From assembly GCA_963921195.1 (NCBI GenBank), contig OY992537.1:31293911-31357910 (forward strand): a stretch of 64,000 bases of DNA, given 5' to 3'. Made by a program: the position numbers and the translations under genes. This DNA comes from Pegoplata infirma. Taxonomy: Eukaryota; Arthropoda; Insecta; Diptera; Anthomyiidae. The notes beneath the pieces were generated by a model. The model was not told the origin of the DNA, ran no database searches, and was given only the letters and a program-made list of their open reading frames with translations. Positions 45,000 through 56,412 of the stretch are shown here, piece by piece (positions within the stretch are counted from its first letter, which is position 1; each line of letters opens with the position of its first letter).

Positions 45000-45885
45000 T
45001 TTTAAACTCAAAAAAATTTGTAAATTCTTTTTTCAAAAATGACTAACGAAATTTTTTACTCAAAATAAAATATTTTCAATCAAAAATTTTTATTGTCACG
45101 TTAGAAAATTTATTATTACTTAAAAAGGGCATTGAAGAGAGTATTCATGAATTCGGACAAGTTTAATTTAACTTTTCTATTTGACTATTTCGGTTCATTG
45201 TTTTAAAAATAACAACATAAAAATTAAAGACTTTCATTGGCATTCAATTTTTAAAGTAATTTATTTTTGTTCTTTAAGTAAAAAAAGTGATTCTTATTTA
45301 ATTTTTAATGATTTGTGTTCGTTTTTATTTAATTGTTGGCATTTTTTAAAGATAAATCATTTGTTTTTATCTATGGGTGTAGGTTATTTTGTTGTAGAAA
45401 AAAAATTCAAAAAATTTTTTATAGAAATATAAAAACGTGTTTGTTTGAAGTGACTTTGTTACGATGTGTCTAGCCAGAATGAAGTTGATTGCGGGATCGA
45501 TTCCCCAAAGTTTTATTAAAAGTTTTTTAAGAAATAATTCAATAGAAAAATTATAAAAATAACTTACGAAATCATTACCTTTTAATGTTTTCGTAGGAAT
45601 TTTTTTTTTGAATTTGTTGGTAAAAATAGCACAACAATCATTAATTTTTAATGTTTTCTTAGGTTATTTTTTCGAATTTGTTAGTAAAAAAAAATTAAAG
45701 TGGCGTTATTTTTTAATGTTAAATGTTATTTACTTTAGAAAATTTCATTAACAGTAAAAAATAAATGTTAATGTTTGTTAAAACAAATGAATAAAGACTT
45801 GGATGGTTTTCCATTGTTTTATCACTTGTTTTAAATGTGTTTTTCCATTTGTTTTTGCCTACAAAATATTTTGAATGTTAAAGTT
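45000..45885. mobile_element. CACTCAAAA-family MITE with tRNA-like segment, copy 2 (reverse)
   Basis: The right end '…cctacaaaatattttgaatg' and the interior ('tcattaatttttaatgtttt', 'attttcgaatttgtta') are the inverse of 24714-25529. The left end is worn. The open frame at 45181-45432 is AT-rich chance sequence. Confidence 0.55.
45449..45514 (+). other. tRNA-like segment, copy with A-box deletion
   Basis: 'gaagtgactttgttacgatg' runs directly into 'tgtctagccagaatgaagtt' and the B-box-like GGGATCGATTCCCC. It has lost about 15 nt relative to the copies at 25084-25152 and 61572-61637. Confidence 0.45.
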
Positions 45886-47445
45886 AGGACAGTATTGTGT
45901 CCTCTACAAACGGATAGACGAACAGACATTACTAGAATGTCTTAAAATCGATCGCTGATCAATAAGGTGTATACATTAAGGGGGTCCTACACCGATGTTA
46001 TATTGTGATACACAAGAAATGATTAAGTTGTTGGAAGGTAAAAAAAATGTTTAAAAAGATATAGTTATAATCAATTCCATAATATTTTCCAGGAAAATTG
46101 CTAAATATTATAAACTCATAATGCTTATAATTATATTTTAATTCCGTATAGTTGTTACTAACAGTGTCTTACCACATCTAGTATTACTGCATAAAGTATT
46201 ATTGTGAAATTTATTTAACTTTTTTGTTTGTAATTTTCATACATACTCCTATATATAAACATACATTTTGTTTATCTAGCAATAAAAAAAAAAGAAAAAG
46301 GATTAACATCATTATAAACATTACTTTCATTAATCATACGAAAAGCTTTTTATGATGTATAGTTTTATCTTTGAGTTGGCAAACAGATTTAAATTTAAAG
46401 AGTTTGTTGGAATAAAAAAATTACGATTATTTAAGCAATTTTTCACTGAAACAATTAAAAATAAACTTAAATATTCATAATGGGTTTAAAAAAAAGTTTC
46501 ATAACGTATAATTGATATTATTAATGCATGTTAAGTTTAAGCGTATGAGCGTTGAGAATTTAAAGAATTTATTAATTACGCTAATTAAAAATGTAAAGGT
46601 TATCAAATGATGATGCAGATTATCATGAAGTACATTCAAATGATTTAAAAATAAATAATTATCAGAGTGGATATATTAGGGTGGATCGATGATTTGCATA
46701 TTTGCATATAAAAAAAATAAAAACATTAGGAGGTTACTTTAAGTTCTCTATAAGCGGTTTTGGTTCGCGGTTTTTGGAACAAAAAATATATATTTTTTTT
46801 AAATATTTCAATTCGTTTTACATGGATATGACCATAATATCAGTTTTTCTAAAAAACCTTGCTTTGCAAATACACCTAAATATTCAGCAACACATTATCA
46901 TGATTTAATGTTTTCGGAAAGATTACAAAATTCGCAGTCAGTTTTTAAATCTATTCTTGAAAATTTTATTTGAAGAAAATATATTCATAAAAAATCTTCA
47001 ATATCTTAATTATTTTTTCAACAACATTTATTTTCTTCTTTACAGTTATGTATATATTTACTATTACAATTTACCTTTATGTGTTTGAAAACAAATACCA
47101 CTTCTGAAATATACTATATCAAAAAGTACAAAAAAAAAATGCCAAACAACTGTTGCATAAGTTATGCGTAAATAACATTTTTTAGTCTATGAAAATGCGT
47201 TAATACTATAATAAATATCAACAGACACAAATAAACAAATAAACAACAAAATTTCTATTAAGGCCTTTTGTGGAAAACAGAGTAAAAGAAATCAAAGAAA
47301 TAACTGGAAAGAAATATTAAGTAGACATACAAACACATGGTAATATTTCATAAGGGGTCTGTCGGTAGTAGCAGCAACAGCAACAAAGAAGTAGTAAATA
47401 AAAATGTAGAATTCTTTGTGAAAGTATGAGTATGTTAATAAAAAT
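45886..47445. other. AT-rich stretch, no gene seen
   Basis: A remnant of the 'ACCCTCCAC' family lies at 45895-46010 ('gaatgtcttaaaatcgatcg', 'gggggtcctacacc'). The rest, 46010-47445, has no repeat partner or credible exon. 'gtagcagcaacagcaacaaag' near 47368 is a short CAG/CAA run. Confidence 0.4.
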
Positions 47446-47446
47446 G

Positions 47447-48327
47447 GTATGCTAACAATGTACTATTTTGACAACAAACATGGAAAAGAAAATGGAAAAG
47501 TGAATAAGAATTATTAAAGCGGTGAGCAACGAATTTGGAAAAGATCTACGATCCATAATATTTCCTCCTTTCCTCCTTTCCACCTTTCCACCTTTCCACC
47601 TTTCCTCCTTTCCTCCTTTCCTCCTTTCCTCCTTTCCTCCTTTCCTCCTTTCCTCCTTTCCTCCTTTCCTCCTTTCCTCCTTTCCTCCTTTCCTCCTTTC
47701 CTCCTTTCCTCCTTTCCTCCTTTCCTCCTTTCCTCCTTTCCTCCTTTCCTCCTTTCCTCCTTTCCTCCTTTCCTCCTTTCCTCCTTTCCTCCTTTCCTCC
47801 TTTCCTCCTTTCCTCCTTTCCTCCTTTCCTCCTTTCCTCCTTTCCTCCTTTCCTCCTTTCCTCCTTTCCTCCTTTCCTCCTTTCCTCCTTTCCTCCTTTC
47901 CTCCTTTCCTCCTTTCCTCCTTTCCTCCTTTCCTCCTTTCCTCCTTTCCTCCTTTCCTCCTTTCCTCCTTTCCTCCTTTCCTCCTTTCCTCCTTTCCTCC
48001 TTTCCTCCTTTCCTCCTTTCCTCCTTTCCTCCTTTCCTCCTTTCCTCTTTTCCTCCTTTCCTCCTTTCCTCCTTTCCTCCTTTCCTCCTTACCTTCTTTC
48101 CTCCTTTCCTCCTTTCCTCCTTTCCTCCTTTCCTCCTTTCCTCCTTTCCACCTTTCCTCCTTTCTTCCTTTCCTTCTTTCCTTCTTTCCTTCTTTCCTCC
48201 TTTCCTTCTTTCCTTCTTTCCTTCTTTCCTCCTTTCCTCTATTAAAACGGTGAACAACGAATTTGTAAAGATCTACGATTCATAATACTTCAATATTCAA
48301 TATTTCCTACAATGGTATGCTAACAAT
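47447..48327. repeat. Duplicated unit A containing a (CCTCCTTT)n array
   Basis: The unit starts 'gtatgctaacaatgtacta' and continues with 'caacaaacatggaaaagaa', 'ggtgagcaacgaatttgg', the array, a second 'ggtgaacaacgaatttgtaa', and 'aatatttcctacaatgg'. The same framework recurs at 50184-50330 and 50676-50760. The region therefore grew by duplication of a short unit around an expanding microsatellite. The LINE at 48328 is inserted at the end of this unit. Confidence 0.7.
47566..48243. repeat. (CCTCCTTT)n microsatellite array, about 85 copies
   Basis: The period is 8 bp, with CCACCTTT variants at the left and CCTTCTTT variants at the right. The strand is pure pyrimidine for about 680 bp apart from a few A's. 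An 8-bp stop-free unit leaves all frames open on both strands, which accounts for apparent proteins over 240 residues long; these are artefacts. Confidence 0.95.
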
Positions 48328-50183
48328 TAGGTTAGGTTGTAAGTGGCTGCTGACGTTTTACGTCAACACACGTAGACTCTGAGGTCCATTGTGATACCAC
48401 GGGATCGTAATAGGTTTCCCTACTAGTCCCTGTCGTTAAACCAGTTTGAGCTTCTTATGAAACTCCTTAGATGTTGAATTTTGACATCCGACAAATCTGA
48501 AAGATCGTACAGCTCCCTAGATCCCAGTGAAGCAAGTCGCTGACCAGAAAGTGCCGGGCAATGGCAAATAAAGTGTTCGATAGTTTCCAACTCCTCTTCA
48601 TCCATGCAACTTCGGCAAAAGTCATTCGACGGCACATTTAACCGCTCTGCGTGCTTCCCTATAAGACAGTGTCCGGTAATTATAGAAACCACCGTTTAAA
48701 TCTCTCCTCTTGGAAGCGATATCAGCTCACTTGTGCGCCCCTGATTAAGAGAAGGCCAAATCAGTCGTGTTGTCTCACACGTCCATCCATTTGCCCATCT
48801 TTGATTAGTCTCCGTCGCAGAACAAAGCCGTAGGTTTTGCTTGCAAGTTTCTAGAGGCATACCAACACATTCCAATTCTGTTGGAACCTGTAAGGTAGTT
48901 CCTAGTCTTGCAAGCTCATCGGCTTTGCAATTCCCTGGAATGTCTCTGTGCCCTGGGACCCATATGAGTCGTATGTTAAACTGCTTGGCCATCTCATTTA
49001 AAGACGTGCGGCAGTTAAGGGCAGATCTTGTTTTCAGAAACATTGAATCCAGGGACTTGACCGCGGCTTGACTGTCAGTATAGATGTTGACTGCGGTTGT
49101 AGACAAGACATTGCAGCTCAACCAGTCAGCCACTTCCTTTATTGCCAGCATCTCTGCCTGGTAGACACTGCAATGATCTGGCAATCTACGAGCCAGGCTC
49201 AATCCAAGCTCTTCCGAATAGACCCCAAAGCCCACTTGTTCGTGCAGCCTCAATCCATCTGTGTAAAAATTTATGGTAGCTCCACTTCCCGGAGTATCCC
49301 CCATCCAAGACTCCCTGGATGGTATCATAGTGGTAAAGTGGCGCTCAAAGAGGCTCAAAGAGGGAGCACAATCCACATTTTGTGGTATTGTTATCTTTTT
49401 CAAGATCGCGCTATGGCCACAATCGCTGCTCCTCCATTGCAGCGTGCTATTAAGTCGAATTGCCGACGCAGCTGCATACTGCCTACCCAATATGTCCAAG
49501 GGTAGCAGGTGAAGGAGGATTTCTAATGCAGCCGTAGGTGTAGTACGAAGAGCACCAGTGATGTACATTGACGCCATTCTCTGTACCTTCGTGATAAAGA
49601 CACAGTTCGATTTTGTTTCTAAAGCAGGCCACCAGACAATGATTCCATACAGCAAAATTGGACGCACCACTGCTGTATAGATCCAATGAACGACTTGAGG
49701 GCTAAAACCCCATCGTTTTCCAATGGCCCTTTTACAGGAATACAAAGCAATCGTTGCTTTTCTCACACGTTCCTCAATATTACGCCTGAAATTCAGCTTC
49801 CTATCTAGAAATACTCCAAGATACTTGGCTCCATCTGAGAAGGTGATTTCAGTACCGTCCAGAGAAATAGGATCAAAAGCAGGAATCTTATTTTTCCTTG
49901 TAAATAAAACAAGCTCTGTTTTACTAGGATTAACTCCTAGACCACAGTCTCTTGCCCATTTAGACAGATCTTTCAGAGAACCCTGAAGAATGTCCCGCAA
50001 TGTTGGCAGATGCTTCCCCTTTACCGCTATCGCGACATCGTCAGCATATGCGACAACATGACAACCACGTGCTTCTAGAGATAGTAGCATTGAATTCAGT
50101 GCCAGGTTCCAAAGAAGCGGCGAAAGAACACCTCCTTGTGGTGTGCCCCTATTGACAAATCGAGATATGACGGACGCTCCCAA
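48328..50183 (-). mobile_element. 5'-truncated LOA-like LINE, 1.86 kb, with 12-bp target duplication
   Basis: TATGCTAACAAT is duplicated at 48316-48327 and 50184-50195. The uninterrupted form of the site is visible in unit A at 47449-47460. The minus-strand element starts in the middle of RT and ends in 'caacctaacctaa' instead of poly(A). Domain order RT, RNase H, zinc-finger tail and the 'GTPQGGVLSPLLWN' style suggest the LOA/I group; the clade is by recollection. Confidence 0.88.
48423..50183 (-). pseudogene. LINE ORF2 fragment: RT (partial), RNase H, C-terminal zinc finger
   Basis: The frame is open from the truncation to TAA at 48693-48695, then continues in frame to 48423. RT retains GTPQGGVLSP and the catalytic YADD (49 residues into the element part). 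The RT thumb includes 'KYLGVFLDRKLNF'. RNase H shows FYTDG, the YQAEMLAI glutamate, YTDSQAAV and HRDIPGNCKADELA, so the D-E-D-D set appears complete. After the TAA comes 'ITGHCLIGKHA' and a CCHC-like 'FCRSCMDEEELETIEHFICHC'. The endonuclease and first RT motifs are missing through 5' truncation. The first about 10 residues of the long open frame (to 50213) come from flanking host DNA. The single stop shows it is no longer functional. Confidence 0.88.
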
Positions 50184-50378
50184 TATGCTAACAATGTACT
50201 TTTTTGACAACAAACATGGAAAAGAAAATGGAAAAATGAATAAGAATTATTAAAACGGTGAACAACGAATTTGTAAAAGATCTACGCACCATAATATTTC
50301 AATATTCAATATTTCCTACATGCCTTATTTCTTTCCTCCTTTAATTGTTTCTTCTTTTCTCCTTCCGTTCATTCCTCC
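50184..50378. repeat. Duplicated unit B, left part
   Basis: It carries the same 'caacaaacatggaaaagaa', 'aaacggtgaacaacgaattt' and 'caatattcaatatttcctac' words as unit A. It is followed by 'atgccttatttctttcctcc', 'ttaattgtttcttc' and 'ttccgttcattcc', which recur at 50745-50800. Confidence 0.7.
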
Positions 50379-50675
50379 TTTCCTCCTTTCCTTTTTTCCT
50401 TCTTTCCTTCTTTCCTTCTTTCCTTCTTTCCTTCTTTCCTTCTTTCCTTCTTTCCTTCTTTCCTTCTTTCCTTCTTTCCTTCTTTCCTTCTTTCCTTCTT
50501 TCCTTCTTTCCTTCTTTCCTTCTTTCCTTCTTTCCTTCTTTCCTTCTTTCCTTCTTTCCTTCTTTCCTTCTTTCCTTCTTTCCTTCTTTCCTTCTTTCCT
50601 TCTTTCCTTCTTTCCTTCTTTCGTTCTTTCCTTCTTTCCTTCTTTCCTCCTTTCCACCTTTCCTCCTTTCCTCTA
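50379..50675. repeat. (CCTTCTTT)n microsatellite array
   Basis: This array has about 37 copies of the 8-bp unit CCTTCTTT, a C-to-T variant of the CCTCCTTT unit used in the neighbouring arrays. CCTCCTTT copies remain at both ends. It is homogeneous internally, implying local expansion of the variant. Confidence 0.93.
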
Positions 50676-50799
50676 TTAAAACGGTGAACAACGAATTTGT
50701 ACAGATCTACGATCCATAATATTCCAATATTCATTTTTTCCTACATGCCTTATTTCTTTCCTCCTTTAATTGTTTCTTCTTTTCTCCTTCCGTTCATTC
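50676..50799. repeat. Duplicated unit between arrays
   Basis: 'attaaaacggtgaacaacga', 'gatctacgatccataatatt' and 'catgccttatttctttcctc' repeat the framework of 50245-50378. It lacks the 'tatgctaacaat' part of the unit. Confidence 0.7.
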
Positions 50800-51085
50800 C
50801 TCCTTTCCTCCTTTCCTCCTTTCCTCCTTTCCTCCTTTCCTCCTTTCCTCCTTTCCTCCTTTCCTCCTTTCCTCCTTTCCTCCTTTCCTCCTTTCCTCCT
50901 TTCCTCCTTTCCTCCTTTCCTACTTTCCTCCTTTCCTCCTTTCCTCCTTTCCTCCTTTCCTCCTTTCCTCCTTTCCTCCTTTCCTCCTTTCCTCCTTTCC
51001 TCCTTTCCTCCTTTCCTCCTTTCCTTCTTTCCTCCTTTCCTCCTTTCCTCCTTTCCTCCTTTCCTTCTTTCCTCCTTTCCTCCAT
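50800..51085. repeat. (CCTCCTTT)n microsatellite array
   Basis: There are about 36 copies of CCTCCTTT with occasional CCTACTTT and CCTTCTTT variants. It ends at 'ccattgctccttttttaggg'. Confidence 0.93.
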
Positions 51086-51089
51086 TGCT

Positions 51090-52055
51090 CCTTTTTTAGG
51101 GGACATAGTCGACTTATTTGATTTTGTCAAATTTGTGTTAACAACTTAATAACGCAGTACAATATTATGTAGGGAATTAAAATGAAAAAGACGAATAGAC
51201 AACAAACATATGTAGAAAATGTATGATTGCGAACGATTGTATGTGTGAGCGTAAAGAAATGGGTCTGTTTTTTTTTTTCTTGTTAAGACATGAGAAAGTA
51301 CCTGTTCATATATATTTATGAACAAGAAATATGACAAGCTCTAGGGAAAATATATGAACATATGTATATACAAACTAAAAACAGAAAAATAATCTGAAAA
51401 TATTTACAAAAAAGTATGGGAATTGTATACCAAACCATCACAATACGAATGAAGCTGATTTACGCATATATTAAGGAAGTTATAAATAATGGCTTTTTCT
51501 GTATAAAAAATATACATACATACTTATGCTCATATTCACACACAGATGTATTTATGTATGTCTGTAATTCGTATTATACATAATGAAGATAAAATATTGA
51601 ATATGACATTAAAAGAGAGAAAAAAAAAATAATGTATTTTATAAAATGATTTAAAGTATCTTACTAATAGATATAAACATTAAAGGAAATGAAAACATTT
51701 CAATTATTTTTAAAAAACTTTTTTTTTTCTTTTCAAGAAATAAATCTTTTCTGTTGACAAGGAAAATGAAAGTGTTATCAATGTTTTGTAAGAAATAATT
51801 AAAATTAGAAAAAAAAAATATTTAGTATTAAAATTTGATTTACGTAGTAAGATAACTTAAAATAGAAATGAAAATTAAAACCATAAATAATAACAAAAGA
51901 AATTAAATATTTCCTTAAGGAAATCTTAAACTGAAAATCAAGACCTGGATATGATTTAATGCACTACAACGAATTTTCAATATGTAAAAATCAGTCGAGA
52001 TTTTCAAAATATAATTCTAAGACCCTCCATATGCAGAAAAAAACATGATTGTTAC
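51090..52055. other. AT-rich stretch, no gene seen
   Basis: It contains 'atacatacatacttatg' and 'tatgtatg' type short runs but no supported exon, RNA gene or transposon end. Confidence 0.4.
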
Positions 52056-52059
52056 TACC

Positions 52060-52449
52060 TTTCCTTCTTTCCTCCTTTCCTCCTTTCCTCCTTTCCTCCT
52101 TTCCTCCTTTCCTCCTTTCCTCCTTTCCTCCTTTCCTCCTTTCCTCCTTTCCTCCTTTCCTCCTTTCCTCCTTTCCTCCTTTCCTCCTTTCCTCCTTTCC
52201 TCCTTTCCTCCTTTCCTCCTTTCCTCCTTTCCTCCTTTCCTCCTTTCCTCCTTTCCTCCTTTCCTCCTTTCCTCCTTTCCTCCTTTCCTCCTTTCCTCCT
52301 TTCCTCCTTTCCTCCTTTCCTCCTTTCCTCCTTTCCTCCTTTCCTCCTTTCCTCCTTTCCTCCTTTCCTCCTTTCCTCCTTTCCTCCTTTCCTCCTTTCC
52401 TCCTTTCCTCCTTTCCTCCTTTTCTTCTTTCCACCTTTCCTCCTTTCCA
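52060..52449. repeat. (CCTCCTTT)n microsatellite array
   Basis: There are about 48 nearly perfect copies of the 8-bp unit, preceded by 'cctttccttctttcc'. It does not carry the 'acggtgaacaacg' framework on its right, so it is a separate seed or a more distant duplication. Confidence 0.93.
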
Positions 52450-52459
52450 AAAGTGTTTT

Positions 52460-54135
52460 AATAAAAAATTGTTGAAACTAATTTAGTCAAGGCGATTTTT
52501 ATTTTTTTTATTTTTAAAGTTAAATTTTTAACTTAAAAATTAAAACAATATCCACCTTTTTATAAATCACATAACTGCCACACATATTAAATTTCAATAA
52601 ATCTATATAATGAAAGAAATATATCAACTTTAACTTCATTTTGCAGTTTCATCGATTTTCCCATTTTGAAATATTAAATTCAACCCTTTACAACTACTGT
52701 TGTCATACAATAAATATATTTAAATATATGAATACAAATATATTCCTGAATATCGCATTTATTGTTTTTATGCCTTCAAACTAAACTATTTTTTTTATTT
52801 TTTGTAATACAAACTTATATGGATATGTATTGTTTTTTTGTTCATGTATTGATTATATAAACAAAATACTTCAATTGCATTGCAACATACATTCATGTTA
52901 AATTTAAACATAAAAATAAAAACAACAAGTAAAGGTCGATCAGGAAAGAAATTTTGTAATATTATTATGTTTAGGCAGTGTCACACGGATCAGCAATTGA
53001 AATATGGGTATTATTATACGCACCCGTAACAAAAACAACTATAATTAAAGAAAAATTATCTTTATTCAGCTGTTCACTTTCATCGTTCAACTGTTTTTTT
53101 AATCTGTTATTCTTTCGAATGTTAAGAGTTTTAAATTTATTTTCTTGTCATTATTTAAGCACGCTTAGTCGGTGCTCTTACAACTATAAATCGCGTTGAT
53201 ACTTAAAAAAAAAATGGACATTTCAAGTTTATCTCGAAAACGATGAGAGATACGAAAAAATTATTATTTGTCACTAATATGTCTTACGTTCATAGGCCGA
53301 TAAAGTTCTTAAATGGACAAAATCGGGACAAGCTTTCATAAACAAGCCTCTGAAAAACGAAATTTTTTTACAGATATTTTTTTATTTCTGATAAGCAATT
53401 TCTGTTAAATATTTTTATTTTTTTTTTCATTTATACTAGTTATTTGTATAAGGCAAAACTAACACTAAAAACAATTTTCTTTACAACCTTTTTAACCAAC
53501 AATATGGTATCGTTGAAAAAAAAGGTGAAATTGTAATTTATTAGTTTTTCGTGCCAAATTTGTGTCACATATGGTAACATTTGTATATCTGCATATCGTG
53601 TTATGATGATAAATAATAGCAATACATATTCTGTTTTTTTCTTTGTTTTCATTCTTTTTTCTAAAATAAAATAAAAAATATCAAATAAAAACCAATCAAT
53701 ACAACAAGTGTAATAAACATTTAATATAAATAAAATAATGACGAACAGTGTTTTTTACCACTTCAAATGATAAAAAGTTTAAACGAAAGAAGATTTTTTC
53801 TTTCAGTTTTCTCTACTTTGTTACATACCGCTAGTTTACAATGAAAATGCGCTCCAACCGCGACTTTTTTTATGTTATTTTTAAAGCTTAGGCTTATTAG
53901 AGAAACCATTAAAAAATGTAACTGCCTTGTAGTACGAAAACCGATTCAAGATGTGCAAAATTCAGATATACCTTTTAAATCGCCGATTTTTAAATCAATT
54001 AAAATCACTATCCAAATTCCAAAAAAAAAAAAAAAAATTAACTGTATTAACTATATTACACACAAAAAAAATATGTCAAATTACTAGGAAAAGTCTCGTA
54101 ATCCCATTTTACAAATATTTGATAGTTTTCCTTCT
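52460..54135. other. AT-rich stretch, no gene seen
   Basis: No domain-bearing frame was found. Frames at 52978-53199, 53440-53652 and 53872-54087 are AT-biased with no motif. The segment 53220-53380 ('gtttatctcgaaaacgatgag') is slightly less biased. There are no repeat partners within the window. Confidence 0.35.
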
Positions 54136-54143
54136 TTTTTAAC

Positions 54144-55954
54144 CATGCGCGGGTACAAAGGGGGGAAAAAGGAGAAATTCCCCCCCAGACCAAATTTCGA
54201 AAAGAAAAAAAAGAGGAAAAAAAAGAGAAAGATGAAAAAAAAGAAAAAAAAGAAAAAAAAGAAGAAAAAAAAAGAAAAAAGAAAGAAAAGGAAAGAAAAA
54301 GAAGAAAAAAAAAGAAAGAAATTTTCTAAAAAATTTTCCGAAGAAAAAAATCTTTTTATAGAAAAAAATCTGAAAATTTTAACAGGGAAAATTTTTTAAT
54401 TTTTTAAGGAAAAAGTGAATTGATCTGAAAATTTTCTGTGAAAAATATCTGTCAATCTTATTATGAATTTTGGCATAAACAAATTACTTAAAATATGTTT
54501 TTTTTTGTATAGAAAAATGTTACAGGATCTTAATTTGCTTTATATAAAAAATGCTTGCCTTCTACATAGCAATAGGAAAAATATCTTAAAATCTTAAAAA
54601 TGTTTAAAGTCGAACGTACATACATATGTAAAACTATTTTGAAAATAAACTTTTCCTAAAGCAAAAATTCTAAGAATCTGAGACTTTTTTATGTGAAAAA
54701 GGTCTCAAATCTTATTTATGGGAAAAAGGTCGCAGAAGAATTTTTCTATGGGAAAAAAGTCTCAGAATTTTTGAATTTGAGACTTATTTTAAGGAAAAAG
54801 GTCTCAAAATCGTAGTCTTTTTTAAAAAGAAAAAGATCTCAAAGTCTGGGACTATTTATTGTTGTCTCAGAAGTTGAAACTAACTGAATTGGTAGAAGGT
54901 CGCAGAATCTGAGACTTTTTCTACGGAAAAAGCTCTTAAAATCTAAGATTTTTTATAGGAATAAGGTCTCAGAATCTCAAACTTTTTCTATAGGAAACAG
55001 GTCTCAGAATCTATGACCTTTCTATAGAAAAAAGGTCTTAAAGTCTCAGACGTTTTCTATAGGAAACCATTTCCGAATCTGGGAATTTTCCTTAAGGAAA
55101 GGGTTACAGAATCTTTGACTTTTTCTATAGAAAAAGTGTCTTAGAATAGGAAAAGATTTCAGAATCAGAAAAAGGTCTAAGAATCTGACACTTCTTCTTT
55201 AGAGAAAAAGTGCAAGAATTTTAAACTTTTTCTATATAAAAAAAAGCTCTCAGAAACTGAGATCTTTCTTTAGGAAAAAGGTCTGATTGTGAGACTCTAG
55301 GCCTTTTTCTTTAGAAATAAGATCTCAGAATTTAAAACTATTTCTTTAGGAAAAAGGTCTTAGAATCTGAGACATTTTCTATTGGAAAATGGGCGAAGAA
55401 TCTAAGACTTTTGCTATAGAAAAACGGTCTCAGAATCTAAAATATTTGCAGTATGAAACAAATCTAATAATTAGAGACCTCTCTATAGAAAAAAAGTCTT
55501 AATAATGCTTTAAAATATGCGACTTTTTCTGTGGAAAAACATTCTTAGAATTTAAAAATTTTTCTATACGAAAAAAGTCTCAGCTTCAAAAACATTTTTC
55601 GTAAAGAAAATCTTAGATTCTGAGACATTTTCTCTTTTAAAAATAATTTTTTCACGAAAAATGTCTCAACATCTGATATTTTCTATGTAGGAAGAATTTC
55701 TTCTATTAAAAAATTCTTTTCTTATGTATACGAAATATACAATTTTCTTTTAAAACAAATTAATCTAAAAACAAACCTCCTTCTGCAAAAACTAAAAAAT
55801 TTTATGATTTTATAGCTTTCCCATCACTTTTTTTGCAAAAAAAAACGTATCCCTTTTTTTTGCTCGTCAACAAAGGTGATTTTATAATTTTTTTTCGAAA
55901 TAAAAAAAAAAATAGCCCACCCCCCACCCAACCCAAAAGCTGTACCCGTCAATG
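54144..55954. mobile_element. hAT-like element of the GCGGGTACA family, copy 2
   Basis: An exact 8-bp target duplication, TTTTTAAC (54136-54143 and 55955-55962), flanks termini CATGCGCGGGTACA and TGTACCCGTCAATG. It is collinear with copy 1 (36522-38376): GGGGGGAAAA, a polypurine (AAAGAAAA)n tract, 'cttattatgaattttggc', the double-palindrome array, 'aaaacaaacctccttc' and a C-rich end. The lysine-rich frame at 54145-54399 is a translation of the polypurine tract and not a gene. Confidence 0.85.
54660..55690. repeat. Double-palindrome repeat array, copy 3 (inside hAT-like element)
   Basis: About 28 diverged monomers of roughly 35 bp. Characteristic variants such as 'tctgagactttttctacgg' and 'cgttttctataggaaa' occur in the same order as in copy 2. 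Confidence 0.8.
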
Positions 55955-55974
55955 TTTTTAACAAATCGAAATTT

Positions 55975-56412
55975 ACATTTTTTTTGTAATTTAAAATTTT
56001 TTTTTTTTGTAATTTTACAAATTTCCAAGATAATTTTACAAAAAAATCTAGTAAATTCACGAGAATTCCTTGTAATATTAATTGCGCCAAAAAACTGTAA
56101 ATTTACAATTTTATTGGTGAAAAGCTTGTAAAATTACAAAATTATTGGTAAAAAGCTTGTAAAATTACTAGTAATTCTCGTAAAAAAGGAGGAAGCAAAA
56201 AATCTAGTAAAATTAGGAAACCTCTCTGTAAATTTTATCATGTCAAAAAATTTGTAAATTACAATTTTATTGGAAAAAACCTTGTAAAATTACAAAATTA
56301 TTAGTAAAAATCTTGTAAAATTACTAGGAATTTTTGTCAAATAGGAGGTAGCAAACAAAAAAAAGTTATAAGTTTTTCTTGTAATTTTACAAGGTTTTGT
56401 TTTTGAGTGTAT
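55975..56412. repeat. Dispersed 'cttgtaaaattac' repeat, copy 2
   Basis: 'aaatctagtaaattcacgag', 'aaaagcttgtaaaattac' (several times) and 'ggaggtagcaaac' match the layout of 2120-2450. It ends 'ttttgagtgtatattg'. The interior has undergone a two- to three-fold tandem duplication of about 130 bp. Confidence 0.55.

Noticed and set aside
47514..48257. Open frames of more than 240 residues on both strands (Arg/Lys/Glu/Gly-rich or Ser/Phe/Pro/Leu-rich)
   Set aside because: They are translations of a stop-free 8-bp microsatellite; every frame is open. The same holds for frames at 50320-51149 and 51991-52486.
48841..49505. Plus-strand frames over the LINE
   Set aside because: They are shadows of the minus-strand RT/RNase H frame; no domain reads on this strand.
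54145..54399. Lysine-rich 84-residue frame
   Set aside because: It translates a polypurine tract inside a non-autonomous hAT-like element that is present in a second copy without the same frame.
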